Below, piece after piece: positions 5,524 through 12,181 of a stretch of DNA of 24,728 nucleotides (positions are counted from its first letter, which is position 1; the number at the start of each line of letters is the position of its first letter). This stretch comes from CAJWGI01 sp036011785 (lineage in GTDB: Bacteria > Chloroflexota > Anaerolineae > Anaerolineales > UBA11657). A program made the position numbers and the translations under genes. Below the pieces are notes generated by a model, which saw only the letters and a list, made by a program, of their open reading frames with translations, made no database searches and had not been told where the DNA came from. The stretch spans positions 1 through 24,728 of the forward strand of contig DASCOB010000077.1 in assembly GCA_036011785.1 (NCBI GenBank), written 5' to 3'.

Positions 5524-7155
5524 TCAATCGGGGTAGCGCTCCTCTGTGTCCGGCTCATAGCTCCAGTAGGCGTCGCCAATGTGCTGATAACAAGGGCGCT
5601 GCAGCAATTCGGTGAAGATCGGCTCCGGCGGGGTGCGCCGGGCCACGTTGACGGCGCTGTAGAGCGTCTTGGCGTGCACCGTCCCCTGCGGGGTAAGTTT
5701 CACCAGTTCGCGAAAAACCGAGAGCACGATCATGTCCGGGGTGGCCGCGCTCTCTTCCAGCCGTCGCCAGACGGCCTCCACAGCCTCCACATCATCCACC
5801 GCGATCATCTGTTCCTCCGCGTAACGCACCCTAACTACGCGCTTACTCATGCCGAAGAGCAGTTCGGCCTCCGTGGCCGAGACCGTGCGCACCCAATCGC
5901 TGACCGCGTTACGCCGCTCTATGCGCACCAGCACCTCGCTCGTGTCAGCGCCCGGCAGCAGCGTGATACGCGCACCCGCCGGGGCAGAATATTTCTCGTA
6001 AAGCGGGGCCAGCCCCGAGACGAAACGTTGGCGTTGCACAACCCAGCCGGGCAGCTGCTCACCAGAGAGCACGTCGCGGAGCGTGATTTTGATATGCGGG
6101 GACTTCAGCGCAGCCGGGAATATGTGCGCCATGCGCGTGCTGAGCGGAAGAGTTCCGGCGCGCCGGTGCGGATAGGTGAGCACTAGCTCCACTGGACCCT
6201 CCGCGGCTTGAGCTTCAGGCTGCGGGCTGAATTCATCGTACAGGCGTCGCGCCAGTTGCTCCAGCTCGGGCGTGAGCACATACGCGTCCGCTTCCACCGG
6301 CCGGCAGCGCAACCGCCCCGGCAGGAAACCGATTTCAGGTGGCTCCATGCTGCGCAGAAACCAGAGCACGTTTCCGGCCGGGCCGACCTCGTCAAAGCGC
6401 TCGTCCTGCTGCAGCGCGAAATTTAGCGAAAAGAGCATCAGTTTTCGGTCACTCTCCGCGGCCATGCCCAGCTGTGGCAGAATCTCCTCAGTGGTGAGGG
6501 GGCCACCGCCGGCCACGTCCAGCGCGGCCTCAGCCAGATTCAAATAACCGCTGTTGATTTCGGGAAGTAAATCGCGCGGAAACCAGTGCCCGGCCAGTTG
6601 CACGATGTCACCGGCCGAATGTAAGTCAGCTTCGATTTGCGCCTGTAGCAGCGCGCCGTGTTCGCGCAGCAACAGCTGCGCAGCATCGTTTGCGGTTTCA
6701 GACTCGGCGCTGCCCACCCCCAACGGATCGGCGTTGAGCGCATGGGCCGAAAGCACACTGGCGAACTCCCGCGTGATATCGTCATCGCACACCACCTCAA
6801 TCACGCGGAACTCGCCGTCTGCCGGGTTGAAGCCGTCCCGCGCCGAAAGCACCTTTCCCGGCATTCCGCCCAGCATCGGGAAGCAAAGCGCCTGCCCCAC
6901 CTCGTATTCTTCGCCAGGACGGTAAACTTCCGCCGTGCCATTGCCGCAACTCGATTGCCTGCGCGGTGCTTTTTCCTGCTCTAGTCTGCGCTCGAGCAGC
7001 GCCAGAGCCACCTGCTCCGTGCTCCACGGGGTGGCCGCCTCCAGCAGCAGGGTGGCGAGGTGCTCGCAGTCCGCAGGCAGAAGTGAAAATGATTCCGCCC
7101 ATTCTGCTGCGGGTTGTTGCTGCTTTTGGGTCACCGGGGATTCTGAGCGTAGCAA
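5524..7155 (-). CDS. Large hypothetical protein with several winged-helix (HARE-HTH-like) segments
   Basis: This 543-aa protein has no recognised family. From N to C there is a helical segment with an HTH-like pattern (about 33-62), then a conserved-looking block YRPGEEYEVGQALCFP with GKVLSARDGFNP and FRVIEVV (78-125). A HARE-HTH/RNA-polymerase-delta-like winged helix follows at about 205-268 (LAEAALDVAGGGPLTTEEI to NVLWFL). A beta-rich region at about 315-410 (RRAGTLPLSTRM to LPGWVVQR and ARITLLPG) is vaguely like a B3-type pseudobarrel. A second winged helix sits at about 480-538 (LVKLTPQGTVHAKTLY to GDAYWSYE). TTG at 7155 is chosen as start because AGGA lies about 9 bases upstream and the promoter TSS (about 7171) falls just before it. 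It is the first gene of the operon with the 160-aa and DinB-like genes. A nucleic-acid-linked role is inference. Confidence 0.72.
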   Translation of the reverse strand: MLRSESPVTQKQQQPAAEWAESFSLLPADCEHLATLLLEAATPWSTEQVALALLERRLEQEKAPRRQSSCGNGTAEVYRPGEEYEVGQALCFPMLGGMPGKVLSARDGFNPADGEFRVIEVVCDDDITREFASVLSAHALNADPLGVGSAESETANDAAQLLLREHGALLQAQIEADLHSAGDIVQLAGHWFPRDLLPEINSGYLNLAEAALDVAGGGPLTTEEILPQLGMAAESDRKLMLFSLNFALQQDERFDEVGPAGNVLWFLRSMEPPEIGFLPGRLRCRPVEADAYVLTPELEQLARRLYDEFSPQPEAQAAEGPVELVLTYPHRRAGTLPLSTRMAHIFPAALKSPHIKITLRDVLSGEQLPGWVVQRQRFVSGLAPLYEKYSAPAGARITLLPGADTSEVLVRIERRNAVSDWVRTVSATEAELLFGMSKRVVRVRYAEEQMIAVDDVEAVEAVWRRLEESAATPDMIVLSVFRELVKLTPQGTVHAKTLYSAVNVARRTPPEPIFTELLQRPCYQHIGDAYWSYEPDTEERYPD

Positions 7156-7177
7156 ATCAGGGATTCCTGCTGACAGT

Positions 7178-7207
7178 ATTATACGTTTATTCCTCAGGAC
7201 TTGTCAA
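7178..7207 (-). promoter_or_regulatory. Consensus sigma-70 promoter for the 543-aa gene operon
   Basis: The minus strand carries TTGACA (7202-7207), an 18-base spacer and TATAAT (7178-7183), both hexamers identical to consensus. The predicted start is near 7171, leaving about 16 bases of leader with AGGA before the TTG start. The -35 box overlaps the mtnA stop codon. It is the strongest-looking promoter in the window. Confidence 0.85.
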
Positions 7208-8325
7208 ATTGCCACCCGCTCGGGGAAAAGGGAGAGAACGCCCTGCTCGGAGGCCGGGCAAATGCCGCGCTCGGTTATCAGCGCCGTCACCAGCCGCGCC
7301 GGGGTGACATCGAAGGCGAAGTTTGCCGCCGGGCTCTCTTGCGGGGTGAGCAGCACCGAGCGGATTTCGCCCTCACTCAATCCGCTGATGGTTTTCACCT
7401 CGGCCGCTTCGCGCTCTTCGATGGGAATCTGCGCAACGCCGTCGCTGTGCTCCCAGTCAAACGTGGATGATGGCAGCGCCACATAAAAGGGCACTTGATT
7501 ATCGCGGGCGGCGAGCGCCTTAAGGTAGGTGCCGATTTTGTTGGCCACATCGCCGGTGTAAAGCGTGCGGTCGCTGCCCGTGATGACCATATCCACCAGC
7601 CCGTGCTGCATCAAGTGACCGCCCACATTGTCGGCCACCACCGTGTGCGCCACACCGTGCTGCCCAAGCTCCCACGCAGTCATGCGCGCGCCCTGATTGC
7701 GCGGGCGCGTCTCATCAACCCAGACGTGCACCGGCAGCCCGCGCTCATGCGCGCGGTAAATCGGCGCAGTGGCAGTGCCATAATCCACACACGCCAGCCA
7801 GCCAGCATTGCAATGCGTGAGAATGTTGACTGGTTCGCCGCCCTTTTTCCGACTCAGTTTCTCAATTAACTCAACGCCGTGCTCGCCAATGAGACGACAG
7901 TTTTCGACCTCACCATCGGCAATGGCCGCGGCGCCATCGAAGGTGGACTGGATACGCGCCTGTGCGTCCCCGCCGGCTGCCAGCAGCGCCTGCAACTGCC
8001 GCTCCACCGCCCAAGCGAGGTTGACCGCGGTGGGACGCGTGGAGCGCAGCAGCTGCCCAGCCTGCTGCAGCGCCTTCAGAAAGGCGGGCTCTGATTTCTC
8101 GCGCGCGGCCAGCGCCGCCAGATACATGCCATAAGCCGCGGTAACGCCTATCAGTGGAGCGCCGCGCACGTGCATCTCACTGATAGCGTGCGCCGCCTGC
8201 TTCACCGTCTGCAGATCTTCAATCACGAATCTATGCGGCAGCCAGCGTTGGTCGATGGCTTGAATCACACACTCGTCATCGGGTTTCACCCAGATGGTAC
8301 GGTAATGCTCACCGTTAACTTTCAT
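7204..8325 (-). CDS. mtnA: S-methyl-5-thioribose-1-phosphate isomerase
   Basis: This enzyme converts methylthioribose-1-phosphate to methylthioribulose-1-phosphate in the methionine salvage pathway, in the cytoplasm. Its 373 aa fit the family (about 340-370). Visible signatures are RGAPLIGVTAAYGM, HCNAGWLAC with the catalytic cysteine C172, and ITGSDR with the catalytic aspartate D252, followed by NKIGTY. The related eIF2B-alpha/ribose-1,5-bisphosphate isomerase family shares the fold, but the HCNAG and NKIGTY context favours MtnA. The ATG at 8325 has GAGAGGA upstream. It starts 18 bases after the M23 peptidase gene on the same strand and is probably co-transcribed. No other salvage gene (mtnB-K) is in the window. 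Confidence 0.93.
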   Translation of the reverse strand: MKVNGEHYRTIWVKPDDECVIQAIDQRWLPHRFVIEDLQTVKQAAHAISEMHVRGAPLIGVTAAYGMYLAALAAREKSEPAFLKALQQAGQLLRSTRPTAVNLAWAVERQLQALLAAGGDAQARIQSTFDGAAAIADGEVENCRLIGEHGVELIEKLSRKKGGEPVNILTHCNAGWLACVDYGTATAPIYRAHERGLPVHVWVDETRPRNQGARMTAWELGQHGVAHTVVADNVGGHLMQHGLVDMVITGSDRTLYTGDVANKIGTYLKALAARDNQVPFYVALPSSTFDWEHSDGVAQIPIEEREAAEVKTISGLSEGEIRSVLLTPQESPAANFAFDVTPARLVTALITERGICPASEQGVLSLFPERVAI

Positions 8326-8343
8326 GTTTTCAACATTCCTCTC

Positions 8344-9729
8344 TCACGGTATTTCCACTTGCAGCCATTCCATCGGGTCCACCTGTATTGCATTAACCCA
8401 TACTTCCCAGTGCAGATGCGTACCAGTTGAGAGACCGGAATCGCCAACGCGCCCGATTACCTCGCCTGCCTGCACGCGCTGCCCGAGTGTGACATCCAGC
8501 CCGAGCTGATGCCAGTAGCCAGTATACACCCCGTGGCCGTGGTCAATCAGGGTTGCGTTGCCGCGGATGCGCAGCTCTTCGGCCAGCGCCACCACCCCGG
8601 CGGCGGGCGCACGAATGGGCGTGCCTTCAAGCCCGCCAAAATCCACTCCGCCATGAAACGAGTGGAAGGCGCTGCCATTATAGCTGCGCCGCAGCCCGAA
8701 ACGGGTGGTGACGTAATCTGTCGGCACCGGTGGCTGGAAGCGCCCTTCCCAGTGCTTCTCCACGCTGAAGCCGGCCACTGCCCGCTCGATGACAATCTCC
8801 TCCGCCGCGCGCGCTTCTTCATCCAAAAGCAACTGCGCTTTCTCTGACAGCAACACAATGCGCTGCAGCTGATAATCAGCATCCGCAACCGGAAGGCGCA
8901 TCTCCAACACGACCGAATCTCCCCCCTCCGCGCTCGCCCGCAGAATGACAGAGTACACACCCGGCGCAGCCATCGCATTGACGCCGAACAGCCCGATGCG
9001 CTCATCCGCAACCTGCGCGAAATGCAAATCAGTCTCCGCAAAACGGCCGGACACTGCCGTGCCCGCGGCTGCCGCCACCGAGACCACAACCGGCTGCCCT
9101 TGTGCCGGATGCTGGGGCGAGACGTCGATGCGCTCAAATGGCGCGGGCAGCGCATCCAGCGGCTGCTCGCCGGGAAGATAGAGGAGTTCAGCGAGAATGA
9201 GCACGCGTGGACCAGGCCATCCGTTTAGCAGCGCAAGTTCGGCCGGGCTGCAACCGGCGCGCACCGCCAGCCCGAGCAACGTGTCCTGCGAGCCAGCAAG
9301 CACAAATTGGCCTGTGGGTGCAGCCTCCGCCTGCCCCGGCACCAGGTGAATGACCGGTTGCGCCAGATAAAGTGCTGCCGGATTCACTATCCGATTAAGC
9401 TGCAGCAGCACGTTGCGTTCGTTACCGAGCAAAAGAGGCAGCGTGCGCAGGTTCTCTCCCGGGTGAAGCGCGCGCGTGCGCAGCAGCCCGGTCATGCCCT
9501 CGTATCCGGGCAGCAGCAGCTGCTGCCCAATCGCCAGCAGCGAGGGGTCGGCTATTCCATTCGCATCCTGCAACGCTTGCACAGTCGACCCGAACTGCTC
9601 CGCGATGGAATACAGGCTGTCACCGGGTTGTACCTCGTAATAAGGGCCCTCGGGCTGCTGTGCACCGACCACCGCGCTGACCGCGACCAGCAAACACAAA
9701 GCCACCAGAAATCCGAGCAGTACACGCAT
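8344..9729 (-). CDS. Secreted LysM / M23 metallopeptidase
   Basis: This 461-aa exported peptidoglycan hydrolase or regulator starts with a Sec signal peptide (MRVLLGFLVALCLLVAVSAVVGAQ). A clear LysM follows (YEVQPGDSLYSIAEQFG to GQQLLLP), with two more degenerate LysM-like modules (about 75-120 and 140-185). A beta-rich linker precedes the C-terminal M23 (LytM) domain. Zinc ligands are H359 and D363 in HGGVD and H440 of the H438-L-H440 motif in GTHLHWEVW, with a WHQ histidine at about 407, so the site looks intact. The ATG at 9729 begins the signal peptide. The frame stays open to 9828, but that extension would be charged and would run across the promoter region. It is divergent from trmI and upstream of mtnA. 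Confidence 0.9.
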   Translation of the reverse strand: MRVLLGFLVALCLLVAVSAVVGAQQPEGPYYEVQPGDSLYSIAEQFGSTVQALQDANGIADPSLLAIGQQLLLPGYEGMTGLLRTRALHPGENLRTLPLLLGNERNVLLQLNRIVNPAALYLAQPVIHLVPGQAEAAPTGQFVLAGSQDTLLGLAVRAGCSPAELALLNGWPGPRVLILAELLYLPGEQPLDALPAPFERIDVSPQHPAQGQPVVVSVAAAAGTAVSGRFAETDLHFAQVADERIGLFGVNAMAAPGVYSVILRASAEGGDSVVLEMRLPVADADYQLQRIVLLSEKAQLLLDEEARAAEEIVIERAVAGFSVEKHWEGRFQPPVPTDYVTTRFGLRRSYNGSAFHSFHGGVDFGGLEGTPIRAPAAGVVALAEELRIRGNATLIDHGHGVYTGYWHQLGLDVTLGQRVQAGEVIGRVGDSGLSTGTHLHWEVWVNAIQVDPMEWLQVEIP

Positions 9730-9751
9730 GAGAGTTGCCGTCCGCACCTGC

Positions 9752-9769
9752 GGAAGTGGAAGTGGAAGT
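9752..9769. repeat. Three tandem GGAAGT hexamers upstream of the M23 gene
   Basis: Three exact GGAAGT units lie just inside the 5' leader region of the M23 gene, between its putative -10 (TATAGT, minus strand, 9772-9777) and its start codon. On the transcribed strand they read as repeated ACTTCC. They could be a slippage-prone spacer or a protein-binding site. Confidence 0.5.
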
Positions 9770-9777
9770 GTACTATA

Positions 9778-9792
9778 CCTGCGTTCGGCAGG
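9778..9792. promoter_or_regulatory. Inverted repeat in the M23/trmI divergent promoter region
   Basis: CCTGC and GCAGG form a perfect five-base inverted repeat around GTTCG, between the minus-strand -10 candidate of the M23 gene and the plus-strand TATAAT of trmI. The position suits an operator, but the arms are short. Confidence 0.3.
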
Positions 9793-9810
9793 CGTGCGAC
9801 GCGCGTGTAG

Positions 9811-9816
9811 TATAAT
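9811..9816 (+). promoter_or_regulatory. -10 box of trmI promoter
   Basis: TATAAT lies 30 bases before the trmI ATG and predicts transcription from about 9823. No good -35 is visible at 16-18 bases. Four-base GTAG/CTAC arms (9807-9822) surround the box. Confidence 0.5.
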
Positions 9817-9845
9817 ACCTACGCTCAACGACGACGGTGAAAAAC

Positions 9846-10628
9846 ATGCACGCCGCGGCAGTCGGTGATCTAGTTCAACTGTTCAGCATGCGCGACCGGA
9901 AGTCGTTCCTGCTCCGCATTCAGCCTGACGAGCGCCTCGAAACCCACAATGGCGTCATTCAACACTCCGACCTTGTCGGGAAACCATTCGGCAGCACAGT
10001 GCACTCGCATCTGGGCACTGATTTCGTGATGCTCACTCCTTCAACAGCGGAAATCACGCGCACGCTGAAACGCCGGTCGCAGATAATCTTCCCCAAAGAC
10101 CTCGGATTGATATTGCTCAAGCTTTCAATCGAGCCGGATCAAGAGGTGATTGAAGCGGGCACCGGCAGCGGGGCGCTGACGGTCGCGCTGGCTCGCGCGG
10201 TTGGCCCGGCTGGGAGGGTGCACTCTTATGATATGCGCGCAGACATGCAGCACACCGCCCACCGAAACCTGAAACTGGTAGGCCTCGCCGAGCGCGTCAC
10301 GCTGAAGACGCGCGACATCGCCGACGGTTTCGATGAAACTGACGCCCCGGCACTCTTTCTCGATGTCCCCAATCCCTGGGATTACCTGGAGCAGGCGCAC
10401 AGCGCGCTGCGCAGCGGGGGTTTTTTCGGAGCGCTGCTGCCCACCACCAATCAGGTGACCTTACTGCTCACCGGATTGCAGCGCGAATCATTTGGGTTGA
10501 CCGAAGTTCTCGAGGTGCTGCTGCGCAACTACAAGACCGTAGCCGCGCGCTTCAGGCCGAGCGACCGCATGGTTGGGCACACTGGATACCTTGTGTTCGC
10601 CCGCGCACTGCAGCCCGCTAATACGTGA
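9846..10628 (+). CDS. trmI: tRNA (adenine-58-N1)-methyltransferase TrmI
   Basis: This SAM-dependent methyltransferase makes m1A58 in the T-loop of tRNAs and usually acts as a homotetramer. About 260 aa, as in the bacterial/archaeal TrmI family. The N-terminal OB-like part (VGDLVQL to KPFGS) is followed by the characteristic TPSTAEITRTLKRRSQIIFP. The SAM-binding motif is VIEAGTGSGALT, the acidic ribose-binding position is in SYDMR, and the catalytic-site motif is LDVPNPW. ATG 9846 is preferred because GGTGA (9836-9840), a perfect anti-Shine-Dalgarno match, lies five bases upstream. GTG at 9837 is in frame but overlaps that site. The stop codon overlaps the GTG of the following Nudix gene, showing translational coupling. 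Confidence 0.93.
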   Translation: MHAAAVGDLVQLFSMRDRKSFLLRIQPDERLETHNGVIQHSDLVGKPFGSTVHSHLGTDFVMLTPSTAEITRTLKRRSQIIFPKDLGLILLKLSIEPDQEVIEAGTGSGALTVALARAVGPAGRVHSYDMRADMQHTAHRNLKLVGLAERVTLKTRDIADGFDETDAPALFLDVPNPWDYLEQAHSALRSGGFFGALLPTTNQVTLLLTGLQRESFGLTEVLEVLLRNYKTVAARFRPSDRMVGHTGYLVFARALQPANT

Positions 10629-11203
10629 TCTCGCACAACTTGCCCAAGATGCTGCGCGAGCGCCTGCATCTGCCCGACCATTGGTCGCTACCACCCACCG
10701 GAGAACGACCGGCGGCCGTGCTCATGGCCCTTTACCGGGCAAAAGGCAAATGGCAGCTGCTCCTGACCCGCCGCACAGAAACGGTGGCCGAACACAAAGG
10801 TCAGGTGGCGTTCCCCGGAGGAGCGGCCGACTCGGGCGACCGCACGCGCTCCCAGACTGCCCTGCGCGAGGCCGGCGAGGAAATTGGCCTGCAACCCGAT
10901 GATGTCGCCTTGCTCGGATGCTTGCCGCCGTACAGCACCGTCACTGGCTGGCACGTCACGCCGGTGGTGGGAACAATTCCGCATCCATATTCGTTTCGCG
11001 TCAATCCGCACGAGATAGAGTCTATTTTCGCCGTGCCGCTCGCGTGGCTGGCTGATCCCAAGAACCATACCGAAAAGCTCTACTCAAACCCGCGCGACGG
11101 GAGCGAGCTGACGGTCTTCTTCTTTCGCCCTTGCGCCGGTCACGTCATCTGGGGCGCGAGCGCCCACATGACTCTGGCGCTTCTCGCCGCCGACCTGCGT
11201 TAG
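10625..11203 (+). CDS. Nudix hydrolase, CoA-pyrophosphatase (NudL) type
   Basis: This 192-aa protein most resembles the CoA diphosphatase group, which cleaves CoA to 4'-phosphopantetheine and 3',5'-ADP. LLLTRRTETVAEHKGQVAFPGG is the extended signature before the Nudix box of that group, and LPPYSTVTGWHVTPVVG follows it as in NudL proteins. The Nudix box runs from G66 to L89 with REAGEEIGL intact. The glutamate expected five residues after the first glycine is an aspartate (D72), a conservative change seen in some members. The GTG start at 10625 overlaps the trmI stop (GTGA). The alternative internal ATG at codon 9 would remove a few residues only. It is the last gene of this short operon. Confidence 0.85.
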   Translation: MISHNLPKMLRERLHLPDHWSLPPTGERPAAVLMALYRAKGKWQLLLTRRTETVAEHKGQVAFPGGAADSGDRTRSQTALREAGEEIGLQPDDVALLGCLPPYSTVTGWHVTPVVGTIPHPYSFRVNPHEIESIFAVPLAWLADPKNHTEKLYSNPRDGSELTVFFFRPCAGHVIWGASAHMTLALLAADLR

Positions 11204-11219
11204 CCCCACCCTCACAAAC

Positions 11220-11246
11220 GAAAACCGGCGGCGCAATGCCGACGGT
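11220..11246 (-). terminator. Intrinsic terminator downstream of rplY
   Basis: A nine-base stem with one mismatch (plus-strand arms 11224-11232 ACCGGCGGC and 11238-11246 GCCGACGGT, loop GCAAT) lies about 62 bases past the rplY stop. On the minus strand it is followed by TTTTCGTTTG, a good T-tract. It sits between two convergent genes and may also slow transcription from the nudix side. Confidence 0.65.
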
Positions 11247-11307
11247 CGTTGTTGCACATATTCGGTTGCACTGAGGGGGGCCGGGTTGCACACCTAAGTG
11301 CCCGGAG

Positions 11308-12000
11308 TTAGTCCGCCTCTTCCGGCTGCTCCGCTGCGCCCTCGGCGTCTTCGTCCTTCTCGGCGATCTTGCCCTTTTCAATCACTTCCACATCATCGGC
11401 GTCCAGTTCCAGCGCCTCTTCTTCCTCTTCCTCTTCAGTCTCCAGAATGCCGGCGTAAGCCACGCGGGCCACAGTGTTCTCCGCATCAGAGAGTATAGTG
11501 ACGCCCGGAGGGGCGGTCAGATCGGCCACAGTCAGTGTGTCGCCGAGTTCGGACAATCCATCCACACTGACTTCCAGTACGTTGACCACATCCTTTGCAA
11601 GGCATTCAGCTTCCACTGCACTGATACCCGTCATGATCGCGAGCTCTCCGGTAGCAATCGCCGGGGCTTCGCCCACCAGCGTTATCGGCACCGTAATCGT
11701 CAGTGTCTGGTCCATCGCCACAGCCATAAAGTCCACATGCAGCGGGTCTCCGCGAAGCACATCGCGCTGCAACTCACGCACGATTGCTGTGTATTTTTCC
11801 CCATCCACCAGCAAATCAATCAGCACCGTGCCCTGCAAGCGCGTGAGTAATTGCCCGGCCTCGTGCGCCTGCAATTGCAGCGGCACCGCTTCCATCGATC
11901 CGCCGTACAACACGGCGGGCAACAATCCCTCCCGGCGGAGTTGGTTGAGTCCTTTGCGGACGGTCTCGCGCTTTTGCGCCTTCAATGATGCAGTATCCAT
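11308..12000 (-). CDS. rplY: 50S ribosomal protein bL25, Ctc type
   Basis: This 5S-rRNA-binding ribosomal protein is of the long Ctc/general-stress form. Residues 1-95 are the L25 beta-barrel (KRETVRKGLNQLRREGLLPAVLYG to GDPLHVDF), and 96-185 are the TL5/Ctc C-terminal beta domain (VPITLVGEAP, NVLEVSVDGLSELGDTL). The last 45 residues are a highly acidic tail rich in Glu and Asp, longer than usual. The ATG at 12000 follows AAGGTGGT at good spacing. A strong promoter at 12129-12157 and an intervening intrinsic terminator (12047-12089) precede it, so expression may be controlled by attenuation. A second weak -10 (TATATT) lies just upstream of the ribosome binding site. Confidence 0.93.
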   Translation of the reverse strand: MDTASLKAQKRETVRKGLNQLRREGLLPAVLYGGSMEAVPLQLQAHEAGQLLTRLQGTVLIDLLVDGEKYTAIVRELQRDVLRGDPLHVDFMAVAMDQTLTITVPITLVGEAPAIATGELAIMTGISAVEAECLAKDVVNVLEVSVDGLSELGDTLTVADLTAPPGVTILSDAENTVARVAYAGILETEEEEEEEALELDADDVEVIEKGKIAEKDEDAEGAAEQPEEAD

Positions 12001-12046
12001 CGATTACCACCTTGAATATAATGCTATCGTGACAGCTGCCACAGGC

Positions 12047-12089
12047 AAAGAAAAAGGGGCCTCCCGCCGCATGCGCCGGAATCGGCCCC
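12047..12089 (-). terminator. Intrinsic terminator inside the rplY leader (candidate attenuator)
   Basis: On the minus strand GGGGCC (12084-12089) pairs perfectly with GGCCCC (12056-12061). Inside, CCG/CGG and CG/CG extend the stem around a CATG loop. TTTTTCTTT (12047-12055) follows immediately, so all parts of a Rho-independent terminator are present. The only minus-strand promoter upstream is the one at 12129-12157, and no minus-strand gene ends here. The terminator would therefore cut a leader or small RNA of about 75 bases before rplY. Confidence 0.75.
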
Positions 12090-12128
12090 ACAGCCCATTG
12101 CGCCCGCACTCTACCCGGAACCGTGCCG

Positions 12129-12157
12129 ATTGTAGCGTGGCAAACCGGTTTCGTCAA
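12129..12157 (-). promoter_or_regulatory. Sigma-70 promoter upstream of rplY
   Basis: The minus strand shows TTGACG (12152-12157), exactly 17 bases of spacer, and TACAAT (12129-12134). The predicted start near 12122 gives a leader of about 120 bases to the rplY ATG, containing the terminator. It lies back to back with the plus-strand promoter of the G5 lipoprotein gene. Confidence 0.75.
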
Positions 12158-12165
12158 GAAAGATA

Positions 12166-12174
12166 TGGTACGAT
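12166..12174 (+). promoter_or_regulatory. Extended -10 promoter of the G5 lipoprotein gene
   Basis: TGG-TACGAT ends seven bases before the ATG at 12182, so the transcript should begin at or next to the start codon. There is no Shine-Dalgarno, in keeping with a leaderless mRNA. Confidence 0.5.
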
Positions 12175-12181
12175 TGCGCCC

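Noticed and set aside
5581..6186. 201-codon plus-strand frame opposite the 543-aa gene
   Set aside because: The minus-strand gene has a consensus promoter and ribosome binding site. The plus frame has neither, and its His/Arg-rich translation is a shadow.
11474..12181. Upstream extension of the G5 lipoprotein frame, opposite rplY
   Set aside because: It is antisense to the conserved bL25 gene and Ser/Thr-rich. The signal peptide and promoter place the start at 12182.
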